Shown here piece after piece: positions 7,290-15,871 of a DNA stretch of 35,085 nt (position 1 is its first letter; every line of letters starts with the position of its first letter). Both the position numbers and the translations under genes were made by a program. A model generated the notes under the pieces. That model was not told the DNA's origin and ran no database searches. It saw nothing but the letters and a program-made list of their open reading frames with translations. This stretch comes from Alphaproteobacteria bacterium. Lineage in GTDB: Bacteria > Pseudomonadota > Alphaproteobacteria > Micropepsales > Micropepsaceae. The stretch lies in NCBI GenBank assembly GCA_013140995.1, contig JABFRX010000003.1, positions 1 through 35,085 of the forward strand. Direction: 5' to 3'.

Positions 7290-8576
7290 CTAGTCTCGAT
7301 ACGCCGGTGGGTATGGTGTCCCCAGGGTGCGGTAGCGCCTGGCTAGTTCGTCGGCGCGGGAGTCCATCGGTTGTTGGACGCCTTTGATCAGGACCGCGAT
7401 GGGTTGCGTGCTGGGTTCCAGCGGATCGCCGGTCCAGACTACGATGTCGGCTTGCTTGCCGCGTTCGATCGAGCCGACCTTCGTTTCGCCGAAGATGCGC
7501 GCGGGGTTGATCGTGAGTGCGGCCAGCGCCGCGTTGTGCGGCAGTCCGTGGGCGACGGCGTTCCCGGCGTTGTAGCGGGCTTCTCTGAGGCGCGAGGCGC
7601 CGTCGCCGTTTGCGATGGCGATGGTCACCCCGGCGGTATGCAGCCTCGCTGCGTTTTCCATCGTGGAGCCGCGGGCTTCGAAGCTCGAGGGCAGGTTCGC
7701 GGTCGGGTTCAGCAGAACCGGTACGCGGGCGCGCGCGATTTCGTCCGCCATCATCCAGCCTTCTTCGGCGCCCGAGAGCACGATCTTCAGGCGGTATTCG
7801 CGGGCGATTTTCAGCACCTCGCGGATGTCGGCTGCGCGGTGGACGCCCACGATCAGTTTCGTGCGGCCTTGCACGACGGGGATGAGCGCGTCGAGGTCGG
7901 CTTTCGTGAAGCGCAGGTCGCGCGTGCCACCGGTGTTGTAGGCGCCGCGGCGGCGTGCATACCAGCGTACGTCGTCGAGGTCGGCGCGCAGTGCCGTGAT
8001 CGCCGAGCCGCGGGCGCCGCCGGCGCGGGCTGCTCCGCCCTCGCCGAGTTCGAGCACTTGGGCGACGCGCGAGCGTGTCACCGGATTTGCACCTTCGGCC
8101 AGCGTGATGACGGCGGCTTGGCCTGCGAACAGAAGCTCGCGGTCTTCGGCGTCCGCATAGGACGGGGTCACAAGTGCGCGGGTCACGCCGCCCAGCCTCG
8201 CGACCGGAATCGCCACCGCGCTGGCGTCGATGCCGTAGGCGATGTTGAAGGCGGCGCTGAGGCCAGAGTTCGTTGTTGCGGTGTCGTTCGTTTCCTTGAC
8301 GAGATCGACTTCCAGCGCGCCGAGGTTCGTTCCAACGATGAAGAAGCCTGGCGTCACCGCGCCGCCTTTGGCGTCGATGACGATGGCGTTCGCGGGTACG
8401 CGGACGCGTGGTCCGACTTGTGCCACCCAACCGTTGTGGATCAGCACGGTGCCTTCCACGTCACCGGCCTTGCCCATCGTGTGGATGCGGGCGTTCGTGA
8501 TGGCGACTGTATCGGCAGTTGCGATGTTTGCGAATAGCGTCGCAAACAGGGCGAGCAGGATGGCGAAGCGGGTCAT
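7290..8576 (-). CDS. Exported amidohydrolase-family protein lacking metal ligands
   Basis: 428 residues, with a Sec signal peptide (MTRFAILLALFATLFANIATA). The overall amidohydrolase layout is present: an N-terminal beta sandwich (VAITNARIHTM), a TIM-barrel middle, and the C-terminal ARIFG...GSIERGKQADIVVWTGDPLE signature. However, the metal-binding HxH that should follow TPGF is replaced (TPGFFIVGTNLG), and the later His strand reads IVLSGAEEGW where the neighbour has ISAFHHGSEA. One His (VGVHRAAD) and an Asp (ANGDGAS) remain. It is therefore likely inactive as a metal hydrolase or uses altered chemistry. Its ATG overlaps the stop of the upstream amidohydrolase gene (TAATG), so the two are translationally coupled and may form a heteromer. 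Confidence 0.85.
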   Translation of the reverse strand: MTRFAILLALFATLFANIATADTVAITNARIHTMGKAGDVEGTVLIHNGWVAQVGPRVRVPANAIVIDAKGGAVTPGFFIVGTNLGALEVDLVKETNDTATTNSGLSAAFNIAYGIDASAVAIPVARLGGVTRALVTPSYADAEDRELLFAGQAAVITLAEGANPVTRSRVAQVLELGEGGAARAGGARGSAITALRADLDDVRWYARRRGAYNTGGTRDLRFTKADLDALIPVVQGRTKLIVGVHRAADIREVLKIAREYRLKIVLSGAEEGWMMADEIARARVPVLLNPTANLPSSFEARGSTMENAARLHTAGVTIAIANGDGASRLREARYNAGNAVAHGLPHNAALAALTINPARIFGETKVGSIERGKQADIVVWTGDPLEPSTQPIAVLIKGVQQPMDSRADELARRYRTLGTPYPPAYRD

Positions 8577-9982
8577 TATTCGCCTCCCTTCGGTTGGCCG
8601 AGCATGAAGTCGGATTTCGGTTGGTAGTTTTTGTCGTTGCGGTCGTACATCAGGGCGCCGTCGACAAAGACTTTTTCGGTCTTGGCGTAGATCGAAAGCG
8701 GGTTTGCGTTCCAGAGCACGACGTCGGCCATCTTGCCCGCCTCAAGCGAGCCGGTCTTGTCCGCGATACCCATCATCTTCGCCGGGTTGGCGGTGATCCA
8801 CTTGATCGCCTCGGCGTCCGATATTTTCAGGCCCTGGCGCCGGCCTGCCGCGAGTGCCGCTGCCGCCTCTTGGTTCAGGCGCTGCGAAAGTATGGCGTCA
8901 TCGGAGTGGATGACGGCGCAGCCGCCGGCGGCGTGGACCAGCGCTGCGTTCGCTTCGATGCCGTCGATGGATTCCATCTTAAAGCCCCACCAGCCGGCCC
9001 AGGTGGCGACGCAAATGTCTTCTTTCGCAAGAAGGTCAGCGACTTTGTAGGCTTCGGAGCCGTGGTGGAAAGCCGAGATTTTGTAGCCGAACTCCTTTGC
9101 GATATCGATCATGATCGCCATTTCGTCGGCGCGGTAGCAGTGGTTTTGCACCAAGATCTCGCCGTTCAGGACGCCCGCCAACGTGTCGAGTTTCAGGTCG
9201 CGATCGGGTGCTTCGCCTTTGCTGTCGGCGGCGTAGTAGCCGTCCCATTTCATTGCGTACTTGGACGCTTCGAGCCAGGCTTTGCGATAGCCCGCGACGT
9301 TGCCCATCCGCGTTGCTGGCGGTTGGTTCTTCGTGCCGTAAACGCGTTTGGGGTTTTCGCCGCACGCCATTTTGAGGCCGTAAGGCGCGTCCGGAAATTT
9401 CATCGCCTGCATCGTTCTTGCAGGCACGTTCTTCAGCGTGACGGAGCGGCCCCCGAACAGGTTTGCGGAACCGGGCAAGATCAAGAGCGATGTCACGCCG
9501 CCGCGGCGCACGGCGTTGAACGCTTCGTCTTGCGGCCAAACGGAGTGTTCCGCCCAGACTTCGGCTGTGTTCGGGCTGACAGCTTCGTTGCCGTCGGAGA
9601 GCGCTTGACCGCCGGGTTGCGCATAGACACCGAGATGAGAGTGCGCGTCGATGATGCCGGGCGTTACGTACTTTCCCTTTGCATTGATTGTCGTGTAGCC
9701 GGCGGGCACCGCAACGTTGGCGCCGACGGCTTCGATTTTACCGTCTTTGATGAGCAGCGTGCCGTTCTCGATCTTGTCGCCGGTGCCGGTGAAGATCGTG
9801 GCGCCGACAAAGGCGGTGGGTGAGTTGGCAAACGGTTTGTAGGTCGAGGGGAACGGATTGGCGTCGGCTTTGGGATCGAGCTTCGGCCGTGTGATCTTCG
9901 GACCCTCGGCAGCCGTTGTGGCGCAACCGGTCACGAGCAAAGCGGCCGCCAGGCAGGCGGCTAGAATGCGTGCGTTGATCAA
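8576..9982 (-). CDS. Amidohydrolase-family lipoprotein
   Basis: About 468 residues, with a lipoprotein signal peptide ending in the lipobox LVTGC, so the mature protein is anchored by a lipidated Cys. The metal site is intact: DAHSHLG (HxH), a His in VQNHCYRADEM, a His pair in SAFHHGSEAYK, and the catalytic Asp in VIHSDDA. The C-terminal GSLEAGKMADVVLWNANPLS is the standard amidohydrolase ending. The enzyme probably cleaves an amide or imide bond, for example in a cyclic or N-acyl peptide; the substrate is unknown. I chose the TTG at 9982 because GGGGGA lies seven bases before it and it gives a normal 18-residue signal; a TTG at 9997 is the alternative. It is the first gene of a two-gene coupled unit. 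Confidence 0.88.
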   Translation of the reverse strand: MINARILAACLAAALLVTGCATTAAEGPKITRPKLDPKADANPFPSTYKPFANSPTAFVGATIFTGTGDKIENGTLLIKDGKIEAVGANVAVPAGYTTINAKGKYVTPGIIDAHSHLGVYAQPGGQALSDGNEAVSPNTAEVWAEHSVWPQDEAFNAVRRGGVTSLLILPGSANLFGGRSVTLKNVPARTMQAMKFPDAPYGLKMACGENPKRVYGTKNQPPATRMGNVAGYRKAWLEASKYAMKWDGYYAADSKGEAPDRDLKLDTLAGVLNGEILVQNHCYRADEMAIMIDIAKEFGYKISAFHHGSEAYKVADLLAKEDICVATWAGWWGFKMESIDGIEANAALVHAAGGCAVIHSDDAILSQRLNQEAAAALAAGRRQGLKISDAEAIKWITANPAKMMGIADKTGSLEAGKMADVVLWNANPLSIYAKTEKVFVDGALMYDRNDKNYQPKSDFMLGQPKGGE

Positions 9983-10147
9983 GTGTATGTCCCCCAAAGT
10001 CCCCTTGGGGCTTACTATTGCACTTTCGAATTGCCGTGAAAATCGCCCGATTTCGCAAACTATGGTGAACCCGGTCGTTGACGGCTCGACGACGGAGGCC
10101 TCATAAGCGCGGCTATGCCGGATTCTGCGGCGCTGGAGGGTTGGTCG

Positions 10148-10765
10148 ATGATCGGGTTGCTTCGCGTGGCGGTGGTGTTGGTCCTCGGGCTAAGCGTTTC
10201 TGCCTGTGCGCTCAGCGAAGACACGGTGAGTCTGCAGTACCAGCCGATGCAAAACGCGACTGAAATCCCGGGCGCGAAACAGACGGGTATCGTCGTGTCG
10301 GTCGTGGATGCGCGCGCGGAAAATCGCGATCGCGTTAGTGTGAAGAAAAACGGCTACGGCATGGAGATGGCCGCCATCCGATCGGATCGCGACGTGGCCG
10401 GATTTGTGAAAGAGGCGATCGAGAGCGAACTCAAAGCGCGCGGCTTTCGGGTTGGCGAAGGGCCTGCGCAAGCGAAGGCGGATTTGCTGAAGTTCTACAA
10501 CGACTTCAAGATCGGCTTTTTCAGCGGCGACGCGGTTGCGGAGGTTGCCTTCAACATTCAGGTTGCCGGCTCGAACGGCGCGATCCTTTACTCCAAGCCC
10601 ATCAGTTCAAGTGGAAAAGCGGCCGACATTCTGCTCGCGAGCGGCTCAAACGCGAAGGAGGCGCTGGAGAACGGTCTCAGGACTGCGATCGCAAACCTTA
10701 TGAACGACCCGGCGTTCATTGCGGCGGTGTTGAAGTCCGGTACCGGCGTAAAGCCGGTCAGCTAG
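10148..10765 (+). CDS. YajG-like lipoprotein
   Basis: 205 residues with a lipoprotein signal peptide and lipobox LSVSAC (MIGLLRVAVVLVLGLSVSAC). The mature part resembles the YajG family of uncharacterised envelope lipoproteins: an early GIVVSVVDARAENRD strand, a DVAGFVKEAIESELKARGF helix, a hydrophobic strand pair around VAEVAFNIQVAG, and a C-terminal helix with a terminal DPAFIAAVL. GGAGGG lies seven bases before the ATG at 10148, which settles the start against an upstream frame opening at 10115. It is divergent from the amidohydrolase pair. Function is unknown; assignment to YajG is by overall pattern. Confidence 0.75.
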   Translation: MIGLLRVAVVLVLGLSVSACALSEDTVSLQYQPMQNATEIPGAKQTGIVVSVVDARAENRDRVSVKKNGYGMEMAAIRSDRDVAGFVKEAIESELKARGFRVGEGPAQAKADLLKFYNDFKIGFFSGDAVAEVAFNIQVAGSNGAILYSKPISSSGKAADILLASGSNAKEALENGLRTAIANLMNDPAFIAAVLKSGTGVKPVS

Positions 10766-10784
10766 TCCGCTGCATAGAGGCGCC

Positions 10785-11276
10785 GTGATCTACATCGCCC
10801 TTGGCGCCAATGTGGCGTCCCCGGTTGGGCCCCCCGCAGTTACGCTTCGGCGCGCGCTCGAGGCGATGGCTAAGCACGGGATTTCGGTGATTGCGGTGTC
10901 GCCGCTTTACCGGTCGCAGGCTTGGCCGAATCCCGCCGATACGCCGTTCGTGAATGCGGTCGCCGAGGTTAAGACGCGGCTGCTGCCAGGGCAACTTTTG
11001 AAGGCGTTGTTGGCTGTCGAGAAGGCGTTCGGACGTGTGCGCAAATCGCGCAACGAACCGCGCACATTGGACCTCGACTTGATCGACTATGGCGGGCTCA
11101 TCAGTGACGCGGAGCAGCTGACGCTCCCGCATCCCAGAATGCTTGAGCGGGCGTTCGTGCTGCGGCCGCTTGCCGATATCGCGCCCCACTGGCGACATCC
11201 TGACACGGGGGAGAGCATCGTGAGGCTCCTTGGAAATGTTGGGGAGGCAGGGCTCGAACGGCTGACGGAGGCCTGA
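10785..11276 (+). CDS. folK: 2-amino-4-hydroxy-6-hydroxymethyldihydropteridine pyrophosphokinase
   Basis: Folate biosynthesis enzyme that transfers pyrophosphate from ATP to the hydroxymethyl-pterin. 163 residues, the family size. It begins IYIALGAN like other FolK proteins, has [18 protein letters not shown] in the pterin-binding region, and carries the signature [11 protein letters not shown] (two Asp for Mg2+) followed by [19 protein letters not shown]. It starts with GTG at 10785, with GAGG a few bases upstream, 19 bases after the YajG-like gene. folP and folB are not in the window. Confidence 0.96.
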   Translation: MIYIALGANVASPVGPPAVTLRRALEAMAKHGISVIAVSPLYRSQAWPNPADTPFVNAVAEVKTRLLPGQLLKALLAVEKAFGRVRKSRNEPRTLDLDLIDYGGLISDAEQLTLPHPRMLERAFVLRPLADIAPHWRHPDTGESIVRLLGNVGEAGLERLTEA

Positions 11277-11293
11277 AAACTGCGGTTTTGGCC

Positions 11294-11322
11294 TTGTTTT
11301 CGCGACCGCAGCAGACTACTTT
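11294..11322 (+). promoter_or_regulatory. Candidate promoter of rpoZ
   Basis: TTGTTT (11294-11299) and TACTTT (11317-11322) are separated by exactly 17 bases, placing a transcription start near 11330, about 30 bases before the rpoZ start codon. Found by eye; sigma-70-type matches of this quality occur by chance. Confidence 0.35.
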
Positions 11323-11358
11323 CGGCGCTCACCCTCATGCGAAGGATTCTCGCGCCCG

Positions 11359-11745
11359 ATGGCTCGCGTTACCGTTGAAGATTGCGTCGACAAGATCCCG
11401 AACCGTTTTGAGCTCGTTCTGCTCGCTGCGCATCGCGCGCGTTCGATCACGTCGGGCGCGTCGTTGCTCGTCGATCGCGACAACGACAAAAACCCGGTCG
11501 TGTCGCTGCGCGAGATCGCAGCATCGAAGGTGAAGCCGGACGGCTTGCGCGAAGAGTTTCTGCTCAGCCTGCAACGCCACATCGAAACCGACGAGCCGGA
11601 GGCTGAGAAGGCCGCGATGGCGGAAGCCGCCGACGTACCGGAATTCTCGAACGTTTCCGAGGCCGAGTACGCCCGTGCAATGCGCGCCGACTCCGACGTC
11701 AAGCGGCCAGAGGTGGTGGAAGAGGTTGACGAAGGGGACGCTTAA
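11359..11745 (+). CDS. rpoZ: DNA-directed RNA polymerase omega subunit
   Basis: The small subunit that helps assemble RNA polymerase and stabilises beta'. The N-terminal [20 protein letters not shown] and [11 protein letters not shown] followed by [10 protein letters not shown] are the conserved omega core. At 128 residues it has the long acidic C-terminal tail common in alphaproteobacteria. AAGGA lies about twelve bases before the ATG. The position directly upstream of rsh is conserved in many proteobacteria and links omega, which forms part of a ppGpp site on RNA polymerase, with the enzyme that makes ppGpp. Confidence 0.97.
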   Translation: MARVTVEDCVDKIPNRFELVLLAAHRARSITSGASLLVDRDNDKNPVVSLREIAASKVKPDGLREEFLLSLQRHIETDEPEAEKAAMAEAADVPEFSNVSEAEYARAMRADSDVKRPEVVEEVDEGDA

Positions 11746-11757
11746 CCCAGCCGATCA

Positions 11758-11790
11758 GGCACTCTTCGTGCCGCCCATGGGGCGGCTTTC
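11758..11790 (+). terminator. Overlapping hairpins between rpoZ and rsh
   Basis: GCCGCCC (11770-11776) pairs with GGGCGGC (11780-11786) over a three-base ATG loop, followed by a T-rich tail TTTCTGTTCT: a short intrinsic terminator shape. A second hairpin, GGCAC (11758-11762) with GTGCC (11768-11772), shares three bases with it, so the two are mutually exclusive. The T-tract is interrupted, so termination may be partial. Confidence 0.5.
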
Positions 11791-11832
11791 TGTTCTCCAA
11801 GATAAGCGCCGCGTCATGAGGAGTTTCATCCC

Positions 11833-14001
11833 ATGATGCGGCAGTTCGAGCTCGTCGAGCGCGTCAAGGCCTACGATCCGGAGGCGGACGAGGACTTGCT
11901 GAACCGCGCCTATGTTTTCGGCGTGAAGGCGCACGGTAATCAGAAGCGCGATTCCGGCGATCCGTATTTCTCGCACCCCCTCGAGGTCGCGGGGATTTTG
12001 ACCGACCTCAATCTGGACGAGGCGACGATCGTGACGGCTCTGCTGCACGACACGATCGAAGACACCGACGCTTCCTACGACGAAATCCAAAGGCAGTTCG
12101 GCAAAGAGATCGCCGACTTGGTCAACGGCGTCACTAAGCTTTCGAAGCTTGAGTTGCAATCGGAAGAGACGAAGCAGGCGGAGAACTTCCGCAAATTCAT
12201 GCTTGCGATGAGCCACGACGTGCGTGTGCTGCTCGTCAAGCTTGCCGACCGGCTGCACAACATGCGTACGCTGAAGTCGATCGAGAAGGAAGACCGGCGC
12301 AAGCGCATCGCGGCGGAGACGATGGAGATCTATGCGCCGCTTGCGGGCCGCATGGGGATGCAGAATTTCCGCGACGAGCTCGAAGACCTAGCGTTCGAGG
12401 AAATCAATCCCGAGATGCGCACCTCGGTGATGAAGCGGCTTGCGGAGTTCCGCAAGAAGACCGGCGCGGTAACGGAGCGTTTGGCGCAGACGTTGAAGCG
12501 CAAGCTCTCCGAATACGGGATCGAGGCCGAGGTCAGCGGGCGGGAGAAGAAACCGTATTCAATTTGGCGCAAGATGGAGGAGAAGGGGCAGACCTTCGAC
12601 CAGCTGGCCGATATCTTTGCGCTGCGCGTGACCGTCGGTACGATCGAGGACTGCTACCGGGCGCTAGGCGTCATCCATAGCACGTGGCGGCACGTGCCCG
12701 GCCGTTTCAAGGACTACATCTCGCTGCCGAAGACGAACAACTACCGCTCGCTACACACGGAAATCTTCGGGCCGGAAAACCAGCGCATCGAGTTGCAAAT
12801 CCGAACGGAGGAGATGCACGAAATCTCCGAGCGTGGGATCGCGGCGCATTGGACTTACAAAGACAAGCTGAACGGCGGGCGGCCGCTTGCGAACATCGAC
12901 GCCTACGAGTCGCTGCGCTCGTTGATCGAGTCGCTGAAAGTAGGTGATACCCCGGAAGAGTTCTTCGAGAACACGCGGCTTGAGCTTTTTCAGGATCAGG
13001 TGTTTTGTTTCACGCCAAAGGGCCAATTGATCGCGCTGCCGCGCGGGGCGACGCCGATCGACTTTGCCTATGCCGTTCACACAGACGTCGGCGACACTTG
13101 CGTGGGTGCCAAGATCGACGGGCGGCACGTGCCGCTGTCGACGAAACTCAAGAACGGCAACAGCGTCGAGATTATCCGGTCGCCGAAGCAGGGCCCCTCC
13201 GCGATCTGGGAGAGCATGGTCGTGACCGGCAAGGCGCGCTCCGCGATCCGGCGCTACCTCAAGAACGTCGAGCGGTTTGAGCACCAGCGAATGGGACGCG
13301 CGATCCTGGAAAAAGCGTTCCGCGACGCGGGACAAGAGTTTTCGGAGAAGTCTTTGGCGGCGGCATTGAAAAAGTTGAAGCTCGCCAAAGCGGAGGACGT
13401 GTATTCGCATCTGGCCGAGGGGCTCGTGACGGCAGCAGATGTCGTGAAGGCCGTTTTCCCGGGGCTTAAGGAAGAGTCGCCGCTGACCAGTTGGACGAAC
13501 TGGATCACGCGTAAGCCGAAGCCAAATGCGATTCCGATCGAAGGCCTGTCGCCGGGGCTTGGCTATCATTTGGCTCCGTGCTGTCAGCCGTTGCTTGGCG
13601 ACCGCATCGTCGGCGTCATCAGGACGGGACAAGGCGTTGTCGTGCATACGATCGATTGCGATCGCCTTGTGGATCAGCAGGATCAATTGGATCGCTGGAT
13701 CGATCTGAAGTGGTCGCCGGACGCCGCGAACGAGGTGCAGGTCGGTCGGCTGAAAGTTGCGGTCAACAACGAGGCCGGTGCGCTTGCCAATATGTGCAAC
13801 TCGATAGCGCAGCACGGCGGGAATATCACGAACCTGAAGATCGTCGAGCGCGCGCCGCTCGTCTTCGGTATGCAGGTCGATATCGAGGTGCGTGACGCGA
13901 AGCACCTTGCAGACATCATCACGGGCCTGCGCGCGTCGCCGTCGATCAACGCCGTCGATCGTACACACGGGGAAAAGGAACTTGCTGCTCATGACGCCTG
14001 A
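11833..14001 (+). CDS. rsh: Bifunctional (p)ppGpp synthetase/hydrolase (RelA/SpoT homologue)
   Basis: Makes and degrades the stringent-response alarmone (p)ppGpp. 722 residues with the full long-RSH layout: HD hydrolase domain (His48, HDTIED with His72-Asp73, KLADRLHNMRT), synthetase domain (GREKKPYSIWRKM, RVPGRFKDYISLPK-like region with RFKD at 291-294, then NNYRSLHTE and GIAAHWTYK), TGS domain (FCFTPKGQLIALPRGATPIDFAY is its signature, seen from nt 13006), a zinc-finger-like segment with APCCQPLLGDRI, and a C-terminal ACT domain. Both catalytic sites look intact. The RxKD motif is the form found in bifunctional enzymes, not the ExDD of synthetase-only RelA. AGGAG lies nine bases before the first of two adjacent ATGs. 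The 3' end overlaps pyrE by 11 bases. Confidence 0.97.
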   Translation: MMRQFELVERVKAYDPEADEDLLNRAYVFGVKAHGNQKRDSGDPYFSHPLEVAGILTDLNLDEATIVTALLHDTIEDTDASYDEIQRQFGKEIADLVNGVTKLSKLELQSEETKQAENFRKFMLAMSHDVRVLLVKLADRLHNMRTLKSIEKEDRRKRIAAETMEIYAPLAGRMGMQNFRDELEDLAFEEINPEMRTSVMKRLAEFRKKTGAVTERLAQTLKRKLSEYGIEAEVSGREKKPYSIWRKMEEKGQTFDQLADIFALRVTVGTIEDCYRALGVIHSTWRHVPGRFKDYISLPKTNNYRSLHTEIFGPENQRIELQIRTEEMHEISERGIAAHWTYKDKLNGGRPLANIDAYESLRSLIESLKVGDTPEEFFENTRLELFQDQVFCFTPKGQLIALPRGATPIDFAYAVHTDVGDTCVGAKIDGRHVPLSTKLKNGNSVEIIRSPKQGPSAIWESMVVTGKARSAIRRYLKNVERFEHQRMGRAILEKAFRDAGQEFSEKSLAAALKKLKLAKAEDVYSHLAEGLVTAADVVKAVFPGLKEESPLTSWTNWITRKPKPNAIPIEGLSPGLGYHLAPCCQPLLGDRIVGVIRTGQGVVVHTIDCDRLVDQQDQLDRWIDLKWSPDAANEVQVGRLKVAVNNEAGALANMCNSIAQHGGNITNLKIVERAPLVFGMQVDIEVRDAKHLADIITGLRASPSINAVDRTHGEKELAAHDA

Positions 14002-14575
14002 ACAAGTGCTCGGTGAATTTCAAAAGGCGGGCGCTCTGCTCAAAGGACATTTCATTCTCTCGTCCGGCCGGCACTCCGACACGTTTTTGCAGAAAGCGCT
14101 GGTGTTTCAGTATCCGAAGCGGACGGCGAAGCTGTGCAAGGCGCTTGCGGGGCTGATCAAGACGAAGGTGAAGAAACGGGTCGATGCGATCGTGTCGCCT
14201 GCGGTTGGTGGGATCATTCCGGGGTATGAAACCGCGCGGCATTTGGGGTTGCCTGCGATGTTTGTCGAGCGGCAGGACGGGGCGTTTCAGTTGCGGCGTA
14301 ACTTTCATTTGGATGAGACGATGAACGTCGTGATCGTCGAGGATGTGGTGTCGACGGGCCTGTCGTCGCGCGAGTGTATCGAAGCGGTGAAGAAGATGGG
14401 CGCGAAGGTGTTGGCGTTGGCCGCGTTGATCGACCGCTCCGGCGGGGCGGCGAAGTTCGACGTGCCGTTCATTCCGCTCGCGCGCATCAAGGTCGCGTCG
14501 TGGGAGGCCGACAAACTGCCGAAGCATCTGGCGGGGACGCCCGCGGTGAAGCCTGGGAGCAGGGGGCTGAAATGA
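13991..14575 (+). CDS. pyrE: Orotate phosphoribosyltransferase
   Basis: Pyrimidine biosynthesis: joins orotate and PRPP to give orotidine monophosphate. 194 residues. The PRPP-binding loop motif [11 protein letters not shown] is at residues 113-123, with [10 protein letters not shown] near the N-terminus and [13 protein letters not shown] in the middle, as in the PyrE group with a C-terminal extension. The ATG at 13991 lies inside the end of rsh (11-base overlap in another frame), and the stop overlaps pdxJ by ATGA, so rsh, pyrE and pdxJ are almost certainly co-translated. Confidence 0.96.
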   Translation: MTPEQVLGEFQKAGALLKGHFILSSGRHSDTFLQKALVFQYPKRTAKLCKALAGLIKTKVKKRVDAIVSPAVGGIIPGYETARHLGLPAMFVERQDGAFQLRRNFHLDETMNVVIVEDVVSTGLSSRECIEAVKKMGAKVLALAALIDRSGGAAKFDVPFIPLARIKVASWEADKLPKHLAGTPAVKPGSRGLK

Positions 14576-15336
14576 GCCGCTACTTGCGCCTTGGTGTGAA
14601 CATCGACCACGTCGCGACGATCCGGAATGCGCGCGGGGGCAAGCATCCTGATCCGGTGCGGGCGGCGCAGATGGCTGTTGCTGCCGGTGCTGACGGGATC
14701 ACGGCGCATTTGCGCGAGGACCGGCGGCATATCAGCGACGAGGACATTGAGCGGCTGGTGCGGGAGATCGACCGGCCGCTGAACCTTGAGATGGCGGCGA
14801 CCGAGGAGATGCTGACGATCGCGCTCCGGCATAAGCCGCATGCGGTGTGTCTCGTGCCGGAGCGGCGCGAGGAGCGCACGACGGAAGGCGGTCTCGACGT
14901 TGCGGGCCAGCACAATCATGTGGCGCCGTTCGTGCGCGAATTGGCGGCCACCAAGATCCGCGTTTCGCTTTTTATCGAGGCGAACGTCACGCAGATCGCT
15001 GTTGCAAGCAAGATCGGCGCACATGTTGTTGAGCTGCACACCGGTGCCTATTGCGAAGCGCATGTGCATGGCGACTTCGCGGAGCGCGACAGGATTTTGG
15101 CGCGGCTCAAGGCGGGTGCGAAGGAAGCGGCGCGGCTGGGGCTTGAAGTCCACGCCGGGCACGGGCTCAGTTTCGAGACGGTCGGGCCGGTTGCGGCGAT
15201 CCCGGAGGTCGTCGAACTCAACATCGGCCACTTCCTGGTCGGCGAGGCGATCTTCACCGGCTTCGACGCTTCGATCCGGCGGATGCGGCAGTTGATGGAC
15301 GAAGCGCGCGGTAACGCCGGCGCGCAGTTCGCGTGA
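14572..15336 (+). CDS. pdxJ: Pyridoxine 5'-phosphate synthase
   Basis: Last step of de novo vitamin B6 synthesis: condenses 1-deoxy-D-xylulose 5-phosphate with 3-amino-2-oxopropyl phosphate. 254 residues, a TIM barrel. Signature stretches: [17 protein letters not shown] at the N-terminus, [44 protein letters not shown] and a C-terminal [12 protein letters not shown] with [14 protein letters not shown]. Starts by an ATGA overlap with pyrE; acpS follows after seven bases, the conserved pdxJ-acpS pairing. Confidence 0.97.
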   Translation: MSRYLRLGVNIDHVATIRNARGGKHPDPVRAAQMAVAAGADGITAHLREDRRHISDEDIERLVREIDRPLNLEMAATEEMLTIALRHKPHAVCLVPERREERTTEGGLDVAGQHNHVAPFVRELAATKIRVSLFIEANVTQIAVASKIGAHVVELHTGAYCEAHVHGDFAERDRILARLKAGAKEAARLGLEVHAGHGLSFETVGPVAAIPEVVELNIGHFLVGEAIFTGFDASIRRMRQLMDEARGNAGAQFA

Positions 15337-15343
15337 GGGCGGA

Positions 15344-15754
15344 ATGATCATCGGCATCGGCAGCGATTTGATCGACATCCGGCGGATCGAGGCCACGCTG
15401 GAGAAATTCGGCGACAGATTCGTGCAGCGGTTGTTCACCGACGTCGAGCAGCGCAAGTCCGAGGGGCGCAAGAACCGCGCGGCGTCTTATGCGAAGCGCT
15501 TTGCGGCGAAGGAGGCGTGTTCCAAGGCGCTGGGTACCGGATTTCGAAAAAGCGTGTATTGGCGCGATCTTGGCGTCGTGAATATGCGTTCAGGCAAGCC
15601 CACGATGGCGCTGACGGGCGGGGCGGCGGCGCGGCTTGCCGAGATTACGCCTCAGGGGATGCGTGCGCAGATCGACCTCTCCATTACGGATGACTTCCCG
15701 CTGGCCCAAGCGATCGTGATCATTTCGGCGGTACCGGCCGATTTGCCTCAGTAA
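15344..15754 (+). CDS. acpS: Holo-[acyl-carrier-protein] synthase
   Basis: Transfers 4'-phosphopantetheine from coenzyme A to acyl carrier protein, activating fatty acid synthesis. 136 residues. The N-terminal [15 protein letters not shown] carries the Mg2+-binding Asp8, and [16 protein letters not shown] contains the second conserved Glu and Lys. GAGGGCGGA directly precedes the ATG at 15344. Confidence 0.96.
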   Translation: MIIGIGSDLIDIRRIEATLEKFGDRFVQRLFTDVEQRKSEGRKNRAASYAKRFAAKEACSKALGTGFRKSVYWRDLGVVNMRSGKPTMALTGGAAARLAEITPQGMRAQIDLSITDDFPLAQAIVIISAVPADLPQ

Positions 15755-15810
15755 GGCCGTTTTCGGCGGATATTTTGTGGCCTTGTTAACGGCCTGTAAC
15801 ACCTGGCGAA

Positions 15811-15839
15811 TTGACAGTTTTGCGCCGAAACCTCATCTC
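15811..15839 (+). promoter_or_regulatory. Candidate promoter upstream of the signal peptidase genes
   Basis: The 117-base gap after acpS holds a consensus -35 TTGACA (15811-15816). A poor -10 candidate (CATCTC, 15834-15839) sits at 17-base spacing. Before it, AAGGCC and GGCCTT (about 15753-15783) could form a stem, possibly ending the rsh-acpS transcript. The -10 is weak, so the call rests on the -35 and on the operon break. Confidence 0.35.
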
Positions 15840-15871
15840 TTGAGGGTCCACAGTTTGCATTGGGAACGCGT

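Noticed and set aside
7090-8430. Minus-strand 446-codon frame within the second amidohydrolase gene
   Set aside because: Out-of-frame reading of the same strand, extremely Arg-rich; the amidohydrolase frame explains the region.
9992-10010. CCCCAA/TTGGGG stem upstream of the amidohydrolase lipoprotein gene as a riboswitch
   Set aside because: Only a six-base stem overlapping the ribosome-site region; no larger conserved architecture.
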